Assembly (NCBI RefSeq): GCF_010586825.1
Contig: NZ_JAAAGB010000019.1
Location: forward strand, 1 to 61,757
DNA: 61,757 bases
Direction of reading: 5' to 3'
Origin: Draconibacterium mangrovi
Lineage (GTDB): Bacteria > Bacteroidota > Bacteroidia > Bacteroidales > Prolixibacteraceae
Both the position numbers and the translations under genes were made by a program. This document shows positions 46,290 through 56,315 of the stretch, one piece after another. Below the pieces are notes generated by a model. It ran no database searches. It was not told the DNA's origin and saw only the letters and a list, made by a program, of their open reading frames with translations. Position 1 is the stretch's first letter; each line of letters begins with the position of its first letter.

Positions 46290-46979
46290 TTATTCTTCTT
46301 CAGGAGCAAGGTATTTATACACGATACCGGCCAAAATTGCACCAACTATAGGTGCTACCCAAAACAGCCATAACTGACCGATCAACTCTCCGTTACCGGT
46401 AAAAATTGCCTGACTGGTGCTACGTGCCGGATTTACCGAAGTATTGGTAACCGGAATGCTTATGAGGTGAATTAAAGTTAAACACAAACCAATGGCAACA
46501 CCTGCCAGATATTTTGGTGCCTTTGAATGGGTAGCACCCAAAATAACGATCAGGAAGAAAAAGGTAAGCACCACTTCACAAACCAGGGCAGCTACCATTC
46601 CATAACCTCCGGGCGAATAGGCACCATAGCCGTTGGAAGCAAAAGTTCCGATTTCGGCACCAGACTTACCGGTTGCAATAATGTAAAGCACAGCAGCACC
46701 GGCAATACCACCCAACACCTGGGCAACAATGTATGGAATAAGATCCTTGACATCAAAACGGCCACCAATCCATAACCCCACCGAAACAGCAGGATTTAAA
46801 TGACAACCGGAAATATGCCCAATTGCATAAACCATGGTTAAAACGGTTAAACCAAAGGCCAGGGCCACACCGGCAAACCCAATTCCCAACTCCGGGAAAG
46901 CGGCTGCAAGCACAGCACTTCCACAACCTCCGAGAACCAACCACATGGTTCCGAAAAATTCAGCAACTAATTTTTTCAT
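46290..46979 (-). CDS. aqpZ: Aquaporin Z
   Basis: A 229-residue MIP-family channel with six hydrophobic helices and both asparagine-proline-alanine half-helices: [11 protein letters not shown] near 61-71 and [11 protein letters not shown] near 182-192, the latter with the Arg of the selectivity filter. The aromatic/arginine filter and the VSVG sequence fit a water-selective AqpZ rather than a glycerol facilitator. It is transcribed alone; its terminator is shared with ilvA. Confidence 0.93.
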   Translation of the reverse strand: MKKLVAEFFGTMWLVLGGCGSAVLAAAFPELGIGFAGVALAFGLTVLTMVYAIGHISGCHLNPAVSVGLWIGGRFDVKDLIPYIVAQVLGGIAGAAVLYIIATGKSGAEIGTFASNGYGAYSPGGYGMVAALVCEVVLTFFFLIVILGATHSKAPKYLAGVAIGLCLTLIHLISIPVTNTSVNPARSTSQAIFTGNGELIGQLWLFWVAPIVGAILAGIVYKYLAPEEE

Positions 46980-47361
46980 ACGTTAATTTTTAATTTGGAA
47001 ATTCATTTAGATTTAAATGCCTATCAATTAAATACAGGATTTAATGTTATTGCCTAGAAAAGTTAGGGTTATTGAAAGAAAAAAACAAATATTTAAAAGC
47101 ATGCTCAAGGATGTGCTTCGCTATTAAAAATCTGATCTTATTCAGTTTTTGATTTGATCAATTGCTACAAAACAGCTTAAATCCTGGCATTTTTATATTT
47201 CGAGCATGGCTAGTCATCGTATTTGTTTGCTACATCGGCGAAAAAGAATAAATTAGCGACTCCTTAATTAAACCGGCATCAAAATAAAAACCATCACGAA
47301 AAACAAAATCGGTTCTGCGTAGAAAGATTTGGTTTTTCAATCCATAAAAGGCAAAAAAGGT
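46980..47361. other. Intergenic region with possible ilvA-tail duplicate
   Basis: This 382-bp gap before the symporter holds no gene. At 47131-47162 the sequence TCTGATCTTATTCAG... to TTTGATCA is similar to the ilvA end at 46186-46213 (GATCTCTTTCAGTTTTTGATCTGATC), so it may be a decayed copy of the ilvA 3' end. The rest is AT-rich. Confidence 0.4.
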
Positions 47362-48588
47362 ATGAAGATTCTGAAAATTAAATTACACTGGCAAATTCTT
47401 ATCGCACTGGTACTGGCTGTTATTTTTGGTTATTACGTTCCTACCGGAATAAAATACACAGCCTGGATGGGCGATATCTTTTTAACCGCACTGAAGATGG
47501 TGATTGTACCTTTGATTTTAAGTTCGATAATTTCAGGGGTTACCAGTATGGGAGGCGGAAAAAACCTTGGCCGCCTTGGAGGAAAAACAATGCTCTACTA
47601 CCTCTCTACCAGCACCTTGGCAATTCTAACAGGATTATTTCTTGTGAACATCATTCGCCCCGGTGTTGGAATTGAAATGGGTTTAACTCAATCGGTTGAA
47701 GGTTTAACAGACAATGTTGGGTCAATCAATGAAATACTCATGCGAATTGTTCCTCCTAATATTTTTAGTGCCATGGCGAATGGAGAAATCCTTCCAATAA
47801 TCTTTTTCGCTATAATTTTTGGCGTATTTATTACACAAGTTGATGACAAGTACAAGAATTCGCTGACCACCTTTTTTGAAGCAGTTTTTGAAGTAATGAT
47901 GAAAATGACCATGTTCATTATTAAGTTCACACCTCTGGGAATTTTTGGAATTGTTTCTCGCGAGGTAAGTAGAAATGCTCATCAATTGGCTGATATAGCC
48001 GGAGGTATGGCAATCTACATGTTAACCGTTGTTTTAGCATTAGGAATTCATGCTTTTATAACTCTTCCGTTAATTGTTCGTTTTGTTGCGAAAGCAAAAC
48101 CATACCAGCACCTTAACAACATGGCAACTGCTTTACTAACTGCATTTTCAACCGCTTCATCAAGTGCCACATTGCCTTTAACCATGGAAGCAGTTGAGCA
48201 CAAAAGTGGTGTTTCTAATAAAATTACCAGTTTTACGCTGCCTCTTGGAGCAACTGTAAATATGGATGGTACAGCTCTTTACGAATGTGTTGCAGCCATG
48301 TTTATCGCCCAGGTTTATGGTATTGAATTTACTTTTATTCAACAAATTTTAATCGTTGTTACCGCTTTGTTGGCATCAATAGGAGCCGCCGGTATTCCAA
48401 TGGCCGGTCTGGTTATGCTTACTGTAATTCTCACTGCCGCCGGATTACCACTTGAAGGTATTGGCTTGATACTTGCCGTTGATCTACCGCTCGACATGAT
48501 GAGAACTTCAATTAATGTTTGGAGCGACAGTTGCGGAGCTGTTACTGTAGCCCGTTCGGAAAATGAAGAAACAAGTGTAGCCGTTTAA
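47362..48588 (+). CDS. Dicarboxylate/amino acid:cation symporter (DAACS)
   Basis: A 408-residue inner-membrane symporter of the GltP/GltT/DctA family with eight helices and two re-entrant hairpins. HP1 region: STASSSATLPLT near 267-278; NMDGTALYE (the NMDGT family motif) near 302-310; HP2 region: AAGIPMAGLVML near 344. These sequences bind glutamate, aspartate or dicarboxylate with sodium or protons; which one is not decidable. An in-frame start at 47329 was rejected, since the ATG at 47362 begins the first helix normally. It stands alone. Confidence 0.93.
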   Translation: MKILKIKLHWQILIALVLAVIFGYYVPTGIKYTAWMGDIFLTALKMVIVPLILSSIISGVTSMGGGKNLGRLGGKTMLYYLSTSTLAILTGLFLVNIIRPGVGIEMGLTQSVEGLTDNVGSINEILMRIVPPNIFSAMANGEILPIIFFAIIFGVFITQVDDKYKNSLTTFFEAVFEVMMKMTMFIIKFTPLGIFGIVSREVSRNAHQLADIAGGMAIYMLTVVLALGIHAFITLPLIVRFVAKAKPYQHLNNMATALLTAFSTASSSATLPLTMEAVEHKSGVSNKITSFTLPLGATVNMDGTALYECVAAMFIAQVYGIEFTFIQQILIVVTALLASIGAAGIPMAGLVMLTVILTAAGLPLEGIGLILAVDLPLDMMRTSINVWSDSCGAVTVARSENEETSVAV

Positions 48589-48808
48589 ACACCATCTTCA
48601 CTTATTTTCTTTGAATGCAAACCACTTTTTCATTCAAGACATCTGCGAACGGCACGAATTCATCTGCCAAATGTGCTTTTTAATCTGCATAATTCAGACT
48701 CCTTTAAACTTGTAAATCTAGACGAATTTATTGGCTTATTGGCAGAATATCAATGGATTATTCAAATAAATGGTTTACCATTGTAGGGTAAATGCATTTA
48801 ACACTACA

Positions 48809-49825
48809 ATGAAGATTTTTAAGTACCGGGTTCTAAACCACATACTATTTTGGATATTTATATTTACGTTTTATACGGTTCCATATCTATTGTCATATGG
48901 ATTTGTAATCGAAGCGTTTATAAATATCATCTATATCCCCATCGACATTGTTGGCGTTTACATTGTTATCGAATACCTTATTCCACGTTTTGTATTTAAA
49001 AAGCGGCGTTTTGAAATTTTCATTCTTGGCACTGTAGTAATAATCGCACTCAATATTGCCATCTCGCAGTTTATAAAGCTGAACATCCAACCATTACTGG
49101 GGTTTTGGGTGGTACGCCGACCGTTTAGCTCCGAGTTATTTTCGGCTTTGCTAAATAATTTTATGATCATCGGTACGGCCACAGCTTTTAAGTTGTTCAG
49201 CTATTCATACAATATTCAATTAACACAATCCGAACTGGAGCGTAAAACCGTTCAGTCGGAACTGGGAATCTTACGATCGCAGGTAAATCCGCATTTCCTT
49301 TTTAACGTGCTGAATAATATTGATGCGCTTATTTATGAAGATAAAGAAAAAGCGTCGAATGCCATTGTGCTGCTATCGAAAATTATGCGTTACATGTTGC
49401 AGGAATCAACTCACGAGATGGTGAAACTGGACAAGGAACTAAGTTATATTCAAGACTACCTGGAGTTGGCGAAACTGAGCTTTGCCGATCCTGAATTTTT
49501 AGAATTTGAACAAAAAGGAGCACCTAATTCGCAATTGGTACCGCCACTTTTATTTATCCCAATAATTGAAAACGCAGTAAAACATTGCAATAAACAATCG
49601 GAGTCGCCCGGTGTAAAAATTAACTTTTCCATTGATACCGACTGGATTGAACTATGCACATCGAATTTTGTAAAACGCAACAATTTTAAACTGCCCGACA
49701 GTGGCACCGGAACAGGCTTAAAAAATGTTGAAAAGCGCCTAAAACTCCTTTATGGCAGTGATTTTACTTTTGATATTAAAAAGGATATGGATAAATTTGA
49801 TGTACATATAAAAGTGCCGGTTTAA
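48809..49825 (+). CDS. LytS-type sensor histidine kinase
   Basis: A 338-residue inner-membrane histidine kinase with four N-terminal helices (about 10-30, 40-60, 70-95 and 108-130), no periplasmic sensor, then the LytS-type HisKA_7TM-like kinase core. The phosphoacceptor His lies in SQVNPHFLFNVLNN near 161; the ATPase domain has FIPIIENAVKHC (N-box) near 245 and GTGLKNVEKRL near 295. It is followed by its LytTR response regulator with a 16-nt gap. An earlier in-frame ATG at 48770 was rejected because it precedes the first helix by 13 non-membrane residues and lies near a promoter-like TACCATTG. Confidence 0.88.
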   Translation: MKIFKYRVLNHILFWIFIFTFYTVPYLLSYGFVIEAFINIIYIPIDIVGVYIVIEYLIPRFVFKKRRFEIFILGTVVIIALNIAISQFIKLNIQPLLGFWVVRRPFSSELFSALLNNFMIIGTATAFKLFSYSYNIQLTQSELERKTVQSELGILRSQVNPHFLFNVLNNIDALIYEDKEKASNAIVLLSKIMRYMLQESTHEMVKLDKELSYIQDYLELAKLSFADPEFLEFEQKGAPNSQLVPPLLFIPIIENAVKHCNKQSESPGVKINFSIDTDWIELCTSNFVKRNNFKLPDSGTGTGLKNVEKRLKLLYGSDFTFDIKKDMDKFDVHIKVPV

Positions 49826-49841
49826 AAGAAAAATTTGTTTT

Positions 49842-50579
49842 ATGAAAATGAATTGCATAGCTGTAGACGACGAACTTTTGGCCTTAAAAAAGATAGAACG
49901 TTTTGCCGAAAAAATTGATTACCTCAATCTTTTGGGCACATTCGATAATGCTTTGTCAACCTTTTCATTTCTGCGCGAAAACAAAGTCGACCTTATTTTC
50001 CTCGATATTCAAATGGATGAATTTACCGGCATCCAGTTACTCGAAACATTAAAAGATCCGCCATACGTAATTTTAACCACTGCCTTCGACGAATATGCAC
50101 TAAAAGCCTATGAGTTAGATGTGGTAGATTACCTTTTAAAACCCATTCCTTTCGAGCGTTTCGTAAAAGCCACCGAAAAGGTTTATGCCCGATTTTTAAA
50201 GGACCAGAACAACCAAACTCCGACACCAACGCAGCATCTGGTTGAAAATAATGATCACCCGGAATATACCTTTATAAAATCGGGGAATAAAACGGTTAAA
50301 GTTTATTTCGACAAGATTTTATACATTGAAGGACAGCGCGATTACCTGCAAATCCATACCGAAGACAGCCGGATTATGACCCTTCTGAATTTCAAAAAAA
50401 TGCAGGAATTGCTGGATGAACAGAAATTTATTCGTGTGCATAAATCATACATCATTTCAATCAATAAAATCGACTACATTGAAAACAATACCATTAAAAT
50501 AAAAGACAAACTTATTCCGGTTAGCAGCACCTATAAAATTGCTTTCCAAAACCTGCTTCAGAAAAAGAATTTTTTATAG
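49842..50579 (+). CDS. LytTR-family response regulator
   Basis: A 245-residue response regulator: receiver domain (about 1-115) with acidic residues D9-D10, phospho-acceptor aspartate near 55 in DLIFLDIQMDEFTG and lysine near 104 in DYLLKPIPFERF; then a LytTR DNA-binding domain (about 135-240) with the FIRVHKSYIIS strand near 200. It pairs with the adjacent LytS-type kinase. The target genes are unknown; the next gene, a degenerate serine hydrolase, has its own promoter. LytTR regulators bind pairs of short direct repeats. Confidence 0.92.
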   Translation: MKMNCIAVDDELLALKKIERFAEKIDYLNLLGTFDNALSTFSFLRENKVDLIFLDIQMDEFTGIQLLETLKDPPYVILTTAFDEYALKAYELDVVDYLLKPIPFERFVKATEKVYARFLKDQNNQTPTPTQHLVENNDHPEYTFIKSGNKTVKVYFDKILYIEGQRDYLQIHTEDSRIMTLLNFKKMQELLDEQKFIRVHKSYIISINKIDYIENNTIKIKDKLIPVSSTYKIAFQNLLQKKNFL

Positions 50580-50641
50580 CCAACAGCTCCGGGCACCTGT
50601 CTTTTTAACAAAATTTCACGCTCACACTTTTTCAATTTTTA

Positions 50642-50649
50642 TATTTTTG
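50642..50649 (+). promoter_or_regulatory. Candidate promoter of the degenerate serine-hydrolase gene
   Basis: TATTTTTG matches TAnnTTTG exactly, 45 nt before the ATG at 50694. Confidence 0.4.
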
Positions 50650-50693
50650 CAGCTGTTTTTTAGAGTTAAAACCAGTTTAAAAACCCAGTAAAA

Positions 50694-51815
50694 ATGAAGC
50701 GATTAATCCAAGTTTTTATCTTGTTTTTTGTTGTGATAGCACTAACAAACTGTAAAAAAGCAAACAACAACATTCTGTACCACAAAGCTTACATCGACGA
50801 GATTAAAGAAGTTAGAAAAGAACTCTCAACTTATTTGCGAACGAACTTTATTCCGGGGGCACAAATCGCTATTGCCAAAAACGGGAAACTTATTTATTCA
50901 GAGGGAATTGGTCTTGCCTCGACTGACCTTGAAGTGAAAGTTACCCGTGATACAAAATTCCGAATTGGTGACTTATCCGAAATTTACACCACACTTATTT
51001 ATTTAAAAATGGTGGAAGACGGCACACTTAATCCCGATTCTACCATACAGCATTATCTCCCTGATTTTCCGGAAAAACGACTTCCGGTTACCATCAAAAA
51101 TCTGAAAGATCACACCTCGGGATTCAGGGAAATGAGCAACAGCGAGGATAACTGGCAGGCAACAAATATCTCGCTTCAGAAAGGTTTGGAAACTTTTCAG
51201 GATGATGAGTTGATGGCACCTCCGGGAGATTTTCACCTGGAAAGCCGCTTAAATTTTAACCTGCTTGGCGCCATTATGGAAAAAGCATCGGGAAAGCGGT
51301 TTGATGAGCTGCTGCAAGAATATGTAACCGACACTCTGCATTTCGAAAGTACTTGCCCTGATAATCCGTTTTCAACAATAGAAGGACGCACTAATTTTTA
51401 CGATCACAACATTATTGCGCAGGTGGTAAACGCCATGACTACCGATTTACGTTGGCGGGCTCCATCAGAAGGGCTTTTATCAAGTGCCGAAGATTTGGTA
51501 AAACTCACCGATATCTACTTTAATTCCGATTACCTGAACGACAGCACACGGGCTCATCTTTTTGATCCTGTTGAGCTGAATAACAATCAGGTAGCGCAAT
51601 TTGCCAACGGTTGGCTAATTTTACGCGACCGCGAAGGAAATGTATTTTACGGTCGTGAAGGTTCTGTACACGGAGGTAGTTCGTCTGTGCTTATTTACCC
51701 GAAAGAAGAGCTGATTGTAGCAATTACAACCAACCTTACCCAGGAACGAAGCAATTCTACCATTTTTAAACTGGCCGACATTTTCCTGCCAAAACCGGAG
51801 GAAAGCGAGGAATAG
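50694..51815 (+). CDS. Degenerate serine hydrolase (class C beta-lactamase-like), predicted inactive
   Basis: A 373-residue lipoprotein (lipobox LTNCKK) of the beta-lactamase/penicillin-binding serine hydrolase fold. The usual three motifs are altered: the SxxK position reads GDLSEIY, with Asp for the nucleophile Ser and Glu for Lys; the YxN region (FHLESRLNFNLLGAIME) lacks Tyr and Asn; and the C-terminal HxG/KTG-like motif reads YGREGSVHGG, lacking His. The fold is otherwise preserved (HTSGFREM near 140, GREGSVHGGSSSVLI near 317). It may be a binding or regulatory relative. The intact neighbour at 53387 allows direct comparison. Confidence 0.83.
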   Translation: MKRLIQVFILFFVVIALTNCKKANNNILYHKAYIDEIKEVRKELSTYLRTNFIPGAQIAIAKNGKLIYSEGIGLASTDLEVKVTRDTKFRIGDLSEIYTTLIYLKMVEDGTLNPDSTIQHYLPDFPEKRLPVTIKNLKDHTSGFREMSNSEDNWQATNISLQKGLETFQDDELMAPPGDFHLESRLNFNLLGAIMEKASGKRFDELLQEYVTDTLHFESTCPDNPFSTIEGRTNFYDHNIIAQVVNAMTTDLRWRAPSEGLLSSAEDLVKLTDIYFNSDYLNDSTRAHLFDPVELNNNQVAQFANGWLILRDREGNVFYGREGSVHGGSSSVLIYPKEELIVAITTNLTQERSNSTIFKLADIFLPKPEESEE

Positions 51816-51890
51816 AATTTTCTTTTCGGAACTTCAATACACGGGTTTTTATAAAAAGTTTTACTTTAGATATTCAAAACAAGACTTTTT

Positions 51891-52511
51891 ATGGAAACCC
51901 TTATTTTTTTGGGAATACTTATTGGACTGGCTGCCGGAATTTTCGGAACGATTTATTATTACAAAAACCGCAACGAAAAACAACTGCACGACCAGTCGGT
52001 TATTTTGCTTGACAAAATAAAACAGGTTTGCAAATTAATTACCGTTGAAGGAGAATTCTCGGAACTGTACACCCACCGCGACGAAAAACAGCTGTTCTTC
52101 AAACTTTTTCAAACCGAAAAACGAGCTTTACTAATTGTGAAAGCTAAAGTGATGATCGGTTTCGATCTCACCAAAATAAACATCGATATAAATCCGCATA
52201 AAAAACTGGTGGAGTTATCGCGCTTTCCCGAGCCCGAAATTCTTAGCATCGACAGCGACCTGGAATATTACGACATACAAAAGGGTATCATCAACAAAAT
52301 AAATGAATCAGATTTGACCAACATGAATAAACGCTCGAAAGAATTTATTCGTGAAAAAGTGGAGGAAAGCCACCTTGTACAAATTGCGAAAGACCAGGCC
52401 ACCGATACCATAGCTCTTGTGCAGCAATTAATTGAATCCGTAGGCTGGCAATTTGAAGCCGAACACCGTAAAATAAGCGCTGCAAAAGTGAAACACCTGT
52501 TGAATGATTAA
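51891..52511 (+). CDS. DUF4230 family protein, membrane-anchored
   Basis: A 206-residue protein anchored by one N-terminal helix (about 4-24), then a cytoplasmic/extracellular DUF4230 domain with the LFQTEKRALLIVKAKVMIGFDLTKI segment near 72-96. DUF4230 is widespread in Bacteroidota and Firmicutes; the biochemical function is unknown, and the charged, strand-rich shape suggests a binding protein. It starts 75 nt after the degenerate serine hydrolase and may share its transcript. It ends four bases inside the convergent DUF1080 gene. Confidence 0.82.
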   Translation: METLIFLGILIGLAAGIFGTIYYYKNRNEKQLHDQSVILLDKIKQVCKLITVEGEFSELYTHRDEKQLFFKLFQTEKRALLIVKAKVMIGFDLTKINIDINPHKKLVELSRFPEPEILSIDSDLEYYDIQKGIINKINESDLTNMNKRSKEFIREKVEESHLVQIAKDQATDTIALVQQLIESVGWQFEAEHRKISAAKVKHLLND

Positions 52512-53374
52512 TTGAAATACTGCGCAAAATATTCAGGCATTTCGTCCAGTTCCCTAATCTCAATCTCTTTATAAAAAACCTCTGCCGCCTCGCTTTGCAA
52601 TTGTATTTTTCCTTTATCCAATGGCAATGTTTTACCATCTTTAATGTAACGCGAGTTACGTAAAACCATTACCACCTCGCCGTTTACCATATGAATGCTG
52701 TTTCCATCGTAACAAATCAGTTCCAGCAAGTTCCACTCGCCAGGCGCTTTTTCATAATTTCCGCTACGCAGGCAAAATCCCTGAATGGCCTCGTCCTGCC
52801 CCATCGGCAAAAAAGGCTGACTGGCATCGGCAACCGGATTCATGATATATTCGGGAAGGTAAGCGCGTATGTCGATGGCCGAAGTCATTTGACTCCAGTA
52901 ATCGCCCAGGTGGCCTTCCATAACCTGGAATTCCTGCGAAAGCATCCACGTGCGCCAGTACTCTGCGCCAAGTGGACCAATGGAGTGATACAAAATTCCG
53001 GAGTCTTTCAGCAGGTTTTTACGCGGATCAAACTTTTTATCGCCCCATTTCATTTTAAGCCGCAAATGGTAATTGTGATATTCTTCTTTTGTGATCAGAC
53101 AGCCATAAATTTCGCCGCTTATTTTTAACACATCTTCTCCGTCTTGTTCGGTTACAGTAAAAACATTATACCCTTCTTTATTTAAGCCTATAGGTTCTAT
53201 TAAGTTGCCATCGGCATCCTTTGGCTGTTGCCCGTTGTAGCCCAACTGGTGTTTATAACTTAAATACCTGTCCCACTTCGATAGATCTTTATCCATCAAC
53301 GATTCCCATTCGTTTGATGTATTGCACGACAGGAGTAGAACAGTGAATAGAAGAACCAGGATTGAATTTTTCAT
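52508..53374 (-). CDS. DUF1080 domain lipoprotein (3-keto-disaccharide hydrolase family)
   Basis: A 288-residue lipoprotein (lipobox LLLSCN) of the DUF1080 family, a concanavalin-like sandwich. Visible segments are WDRYLSYKHQLGY, FTVTEQDGEDVLKISGEIYGCL, the MKWGDKKFDPRKNLLKDSGILYHSIGP strand region and IQLQSEAAEVFYKEIEIREL near the end. Family members hydrolyse 3-keto-glycosides or bind sugars. The gene overlaps DUF4230 by 4 bp (convergent) and follows a serine hydrolase gene by 12 nt; the two probably form an operon. Confidence 0.85.
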   Translation of the reverse strand: MKNSILVLLFTVLLLSCNTSNEWESLMDKDLSKWDRYLSYKHQLGYNGQQPKDADGNLIEPIGLNKEGYNVFTVTEQDGEDVLKISGEIYGCLITKEEYHNYHLRLKMKWGDKKFDPRKNLLKDSGILYHSIGPLGAEYWRTWMLSQEFQVMEGHLGDYWSQMTSAIDIRAYLPEYIMNPVADASQPFLPMGQDEAIQGFCLRSGNYEKAPGEWNLLELICYDGNSIHMVNGEVVMVLRNSRYIKDGKTLPLDKGKIQLQSEAAEVFYKEIEIRELDEMPEYFAQYFN

Positions 53375-53386
53375 CTTTTATATTGG

Positions 53387-54604
53387 CTATTTAGTATAAG
53401 TATTGTCGATTATTGATTTGAATTCGTTGGCATATTCGAAATTACTCGGCATTATCTGCGTAGCTGTGATAATGATGAGCTGGTCGGTTGGGTTGACCCA
53501 AAAATTTGTGGAAGCTGCGCCTGCCCAACTGTATTCTCCCGTTTCAAAATCAACAGCTCCTGCCAGTCCGTATCCCATCCGGCCATTTTCGTAGGTTGCC
53601 GATTCCGGCAGCTGGTTACTCATAATCAATTCTACCGTTTGCGGTTCCAATATTCTTGCGCCATCCAGTTCGCCTTTGTTCAACAACATTTTACAAAAAC
53701 GGGCATAATCATCAATGGTTGAAACCAGTCCTCCTCCACCCGAAAAAAGTGTTACGGGCTGTTTAAATACATCTGCAAATAGATCTTGAGCGGGTGCCAG
53801 CATTTTATCCTCACCCTGATTATAAAGCCTACAGAAACGATCGTGCTTTTCTTCCGGCACATAAAAACCGGTATCATCCATTTTTAATGGTCCAAAAACG
53901 TTCTCCTTAAGGTATTCATCATAAGGTTTTCCTGAAATCACTTCTACGAGGTAACCGGCCACATCAATCGAAAGCCCGTACATCCATTGAGTCCCGGGTT
54001 GAAAATTAAGTGGCATATCGACCAACGCAAGCATTTTGTCTTCCAGCTTTCCATCCCATCCACTTACATCATTTACCCGATAAAGCGAGTCAACATATGA
54101 TGGATTCCAACCATAAGATATTCCGGAAGTGTGGGTTAATAAATGCCGAATCGTCATTTCGTTTTCCTGAAGTTCCAAACTAAAACCATTTTCATTGGGT
54201 ATGTACACTTTACAATCGGCATATTTTGGAATGTAATCCGAAACTTTATCATCCAGGTCAAATTTTCCTTCATCGTATAAAGTCATTAAAGCCACTGCTG
54301 TAACGGGTTTGCTCATCGAAAAAATCCGATAAATCGTATTCGTTTCAATAGGTTTCTCATTTTCCCTGTCGGCATAACCTTTATTCATTCTAAAAACCTC
54401 TTCGCCATCTTTAATAATCAGTGCTGAAAAACCGGCTAACTCACCTTTATCAATATACTGCTGAATAAGGTTTTCTGCTGCCGTTAACGAATCGGTGGCA
54501 ACTGCACCGCTGTTTGTTTTCTGTTCTTTTGGCGTTGAATTACATCCTGCAACAATCAAAACAAGCAAGAATAAAAACGGGAAATAAGCTTTGAAAGATT
54601 TCAT
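53387..54604 (-). CDS. Serine hydrolase (beta-lactamase family), intact
   Basis: A 405-residue lipoprotein (lipobox IVAGCN). The SxxK nucleophile motif is intact (FSMSKPVTAV, near 94), and a YxN-like motif is visible near 213 (YGLSIDVAGYL). Near the C-terminus a GYGLAGAVDFETGEYSWAGAASTNFW segment takes the place of the HxG motif, with Ser-Trp-Ala-Gly. It probably has an esterase or peptidase/transpeptidase activity; the substrate is not known. The gene precedes DUF1080 on the minus strand with a 12-nt gap. Confidence 0.88.
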   Translation of the reverse strand: MKSFKAYFPFLFLLVLIVAGCNSTPKEQKTNSGAVATDSLTAAENLIQQYIDKGELAGFSALIIKDGEEVFRMNKGYADRENEKPIETNTIYRIFSMSKPVTAVALMTLYDEGKFDLDDKVSDYIPKYADCKVYIPNENGFSLELQENEMTIRHLLTHTSGISYGWNPSYVDSLYRVNDVSGWDGKLEDKMLALVDMPLNFQPGTQWMYGLSIDVAGYLVEVISGKPYDEYLKENVFGPLKMDDTGFYVPEEKHDRFCRLYNQGEDKMLAPAQDLFADVFKQPVTLFSGGGGLVSTIDDYARFCKMLLNKGELDGARILEPQTVELIMSNQLPESATYENGRMGYGLAGAVDFETGEYSWAGAASTNFWVNPTDQLIIITATQIMPSNFEYANEFKSIIDNTYTK

Positions 54605-54839
54605 ACGATTTATTTTATGTTAGTTTATTTTTAGTCTGATAATGTGAATTAAACTGAATATTTTCAAATTTATAAAAAAGCCAATCCAGATCGCTTTCAC
54701 CTTCTAAATTTATGATAATAACATCATATATCAAACTTTTTAAGTCAGTTGCCCGCATTGCAAGTCGCTCGGTTTTAACCCTGACTTAACAAGAATCAAC
54801 TAATCACTAAAAAGGTGTTGCCGAACATAAAAAAGGCAG

Positions 54840-54847
54840 TACTTTTG
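54840..54847 (+). promoter_or_regulatory. Candidate hydrogenase promoter, -7 element
   Basis: TACTTTTG is an exact TAnnTTTG, with GTTG at 54817-54820 19 bp upstream. It lies 23 bp before the ATG. Confidence 0.55.
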
Positions 54848-54870
54848 CGGCGTCAAAAAAATAAGGCAAC

Positions 54871-56295
54871 ATGGGGTACACAAGTAACACACTGATTATT
54901 AGAAGAGATTTACTGAAACAAATCGTCAGGCTTTTTGCCGATGGCAAGCTGGTGGAGGAGATCGACCGAATTCCCATCCAAATGGCACCAAAACGCCGCG
55001 AAGCACAACACCGTTGCTGTATTCATAAAGAACGGGCGGTCATAAAATACAAGTTGTTTCCTTTGCTGGGTTACACTGTTGACGATGAAAAAGATGAATT
55101 GACTCCCCTTAGTACCTATGCCGAAAATGCCCAAAACCGCACGCAGGTAAAAAAAGAAATAATGACCGTGGTTGACGAAGCCTGCACGAGTTGTGTTAAA
55201 GCACAGTATGTGGTAAGTAACCTTTGCCGGGGCTGTGTGGCGCGTCCGTGTATGATGAACTGCCCGAAAGACGCCGTTAGCATGGTAAATGGTCAGGCAC
55301 AAATTAACACCGACAAATGTATTAACTGCGGTATTTGCCAAAAGCAGTGTCAGTACCACGCCATTATCCACGTACCTATCCCCTGCGAGGCAGCGTGTCC
55401 GGTAGGAGCCATTTCGAAAGACGAATACGGTGTTGAACGTATCGACGACGATAAATGTATCTACTGCGGAAAGTGTATGGTAGCTTGTCCGTTTGGCAGT
55501 ATTTTCGAAGTGAGTCAGCTTATCGATATTCTGATGTGTATCCGAAAAGAAGAGCACACCACCGCTATTTTTGCTCCGGCCATTCACGGACAGTTTAACC
55601 TGTCGACCGGGCAAATTGAAAACCTGTTAAAAGAAATTGGTTTTAACGAAGTGGTAGAAGTTGCCGATGGAGCGAGAAAGACTGTTGAACACGAATCGGC
55701 AGAATTTCTTGAACGCCTTGACGAAGGAGCACCGTTTATGACCACCAGCTGTTGCCCAAGTTATGTGGAAACCGTTGAGAAGCACGTAAAAGGATTAAAA
55801 CCTTTTGTATCGGACACACCATCGCCGATGATGTATGCGGCCGATATTGCCCGCGAGAAAAATCCGGGCACAAAAGTGGTTTTTATCGGACCATGTATCG
55901 GGAAACGAAAAGAAGCCCGCCGCAACGATAAAGTTGATCATGTAATGTCGTTTGAGGAGCTGAATGCACTGATTGTTGGTCTGGATATCGATTTGGGAGG
56001 AATTCCCGATAACGAAGCCCGACATAATAAAAAGACCGTTGACCGTGGTTTTGCACTTTCGGGAGGTGTAACTGCCGCTGTTAAAGCCGAGCGTCCCGAG
56101 GCAAACATTAAAGAACTGGTGATTAACGGTGTTGACAAAAAAGCCGTTGGAATGATGAAAGCTTACGCCCGTGGAAAAGCGCCTGCAAACTTTATCGAAT
56201 TTATGGTTTGCGAAGGTGGCTGTATTAACGGGCCTGCATCGCTGGGCGAAATGGCCGGTAACCGTAAATTGTTTAATGCCAACTTAAAAGACTAG
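54871..56295 (+). CDS. Monomeric [FeFe] hydrogenase (group B-like)
   Basis: A 474-residue hydrogenase with N-terminal ferredoxin domains and a C-terminal H-cluster domain. Iron-sulfur Cys clusters: C105/C108/C119/C122/C127/C131; the CxxCxxCxxxC set at C150-C160; C172/C176; and a second CxxCxxCxxxC at C196-C206. H-cluster ligands are C295 (TTSCCPSY), C342 (GPCIGKRK), C447 and C451 ([13 protein letters not shown]). TSCCPSY with Tyr, and GPCIGK rather than MPCxxK, fit the group B relatives rather than group A. It interconverts protons and hydrogen or serves as a sensor; no maturation genes are in the window. It is followed by two soluble enzymes on the same strand. Confidence 0.9.
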   Translation: MGYTSNTLIIRRDLLKQIVRLFADGKLVEEIDRIPIQMAPKRREAQHRCCIHKERAVIKYKLFPLLGYTVDDEKDELTPLSTYAENAQNRTQVKKEIMTVVDEACTSCVKAQYVVSNLCRGCVARPCMMNCPKDAVSMVNGQAQINTDKCINCGICQKQCQYHAIIHVPIPCEAACPVGAISKDEYGVERIDDDKCIYCGKCMVACPFGSIFEVSQLIDILMCIRKEEHTTAIFAPAIHGQFNLSTGQIENLLKEIGFNEVVEVADGARKTVEHESAEFLERLDEGAPFMTTSCCPSYVETVEKHVKGLKPFVSDTPSPMMYAADIAREKNPGTKVVFIGPCIGKRKEARRNDKVDHVMSFEELNALIVGLDIDLGGIPDNEARHNKKTVDRGFALSGGVTAAVKAERPEANIKELVINGVDKKAVGMMKAYARGKAPANFIEFMVCEGGCINGPASLGEMAGNRKLFNANLKD

Positions 56296-56315
56296 ATACC
56301 GCAAAAAGGGAAAAC

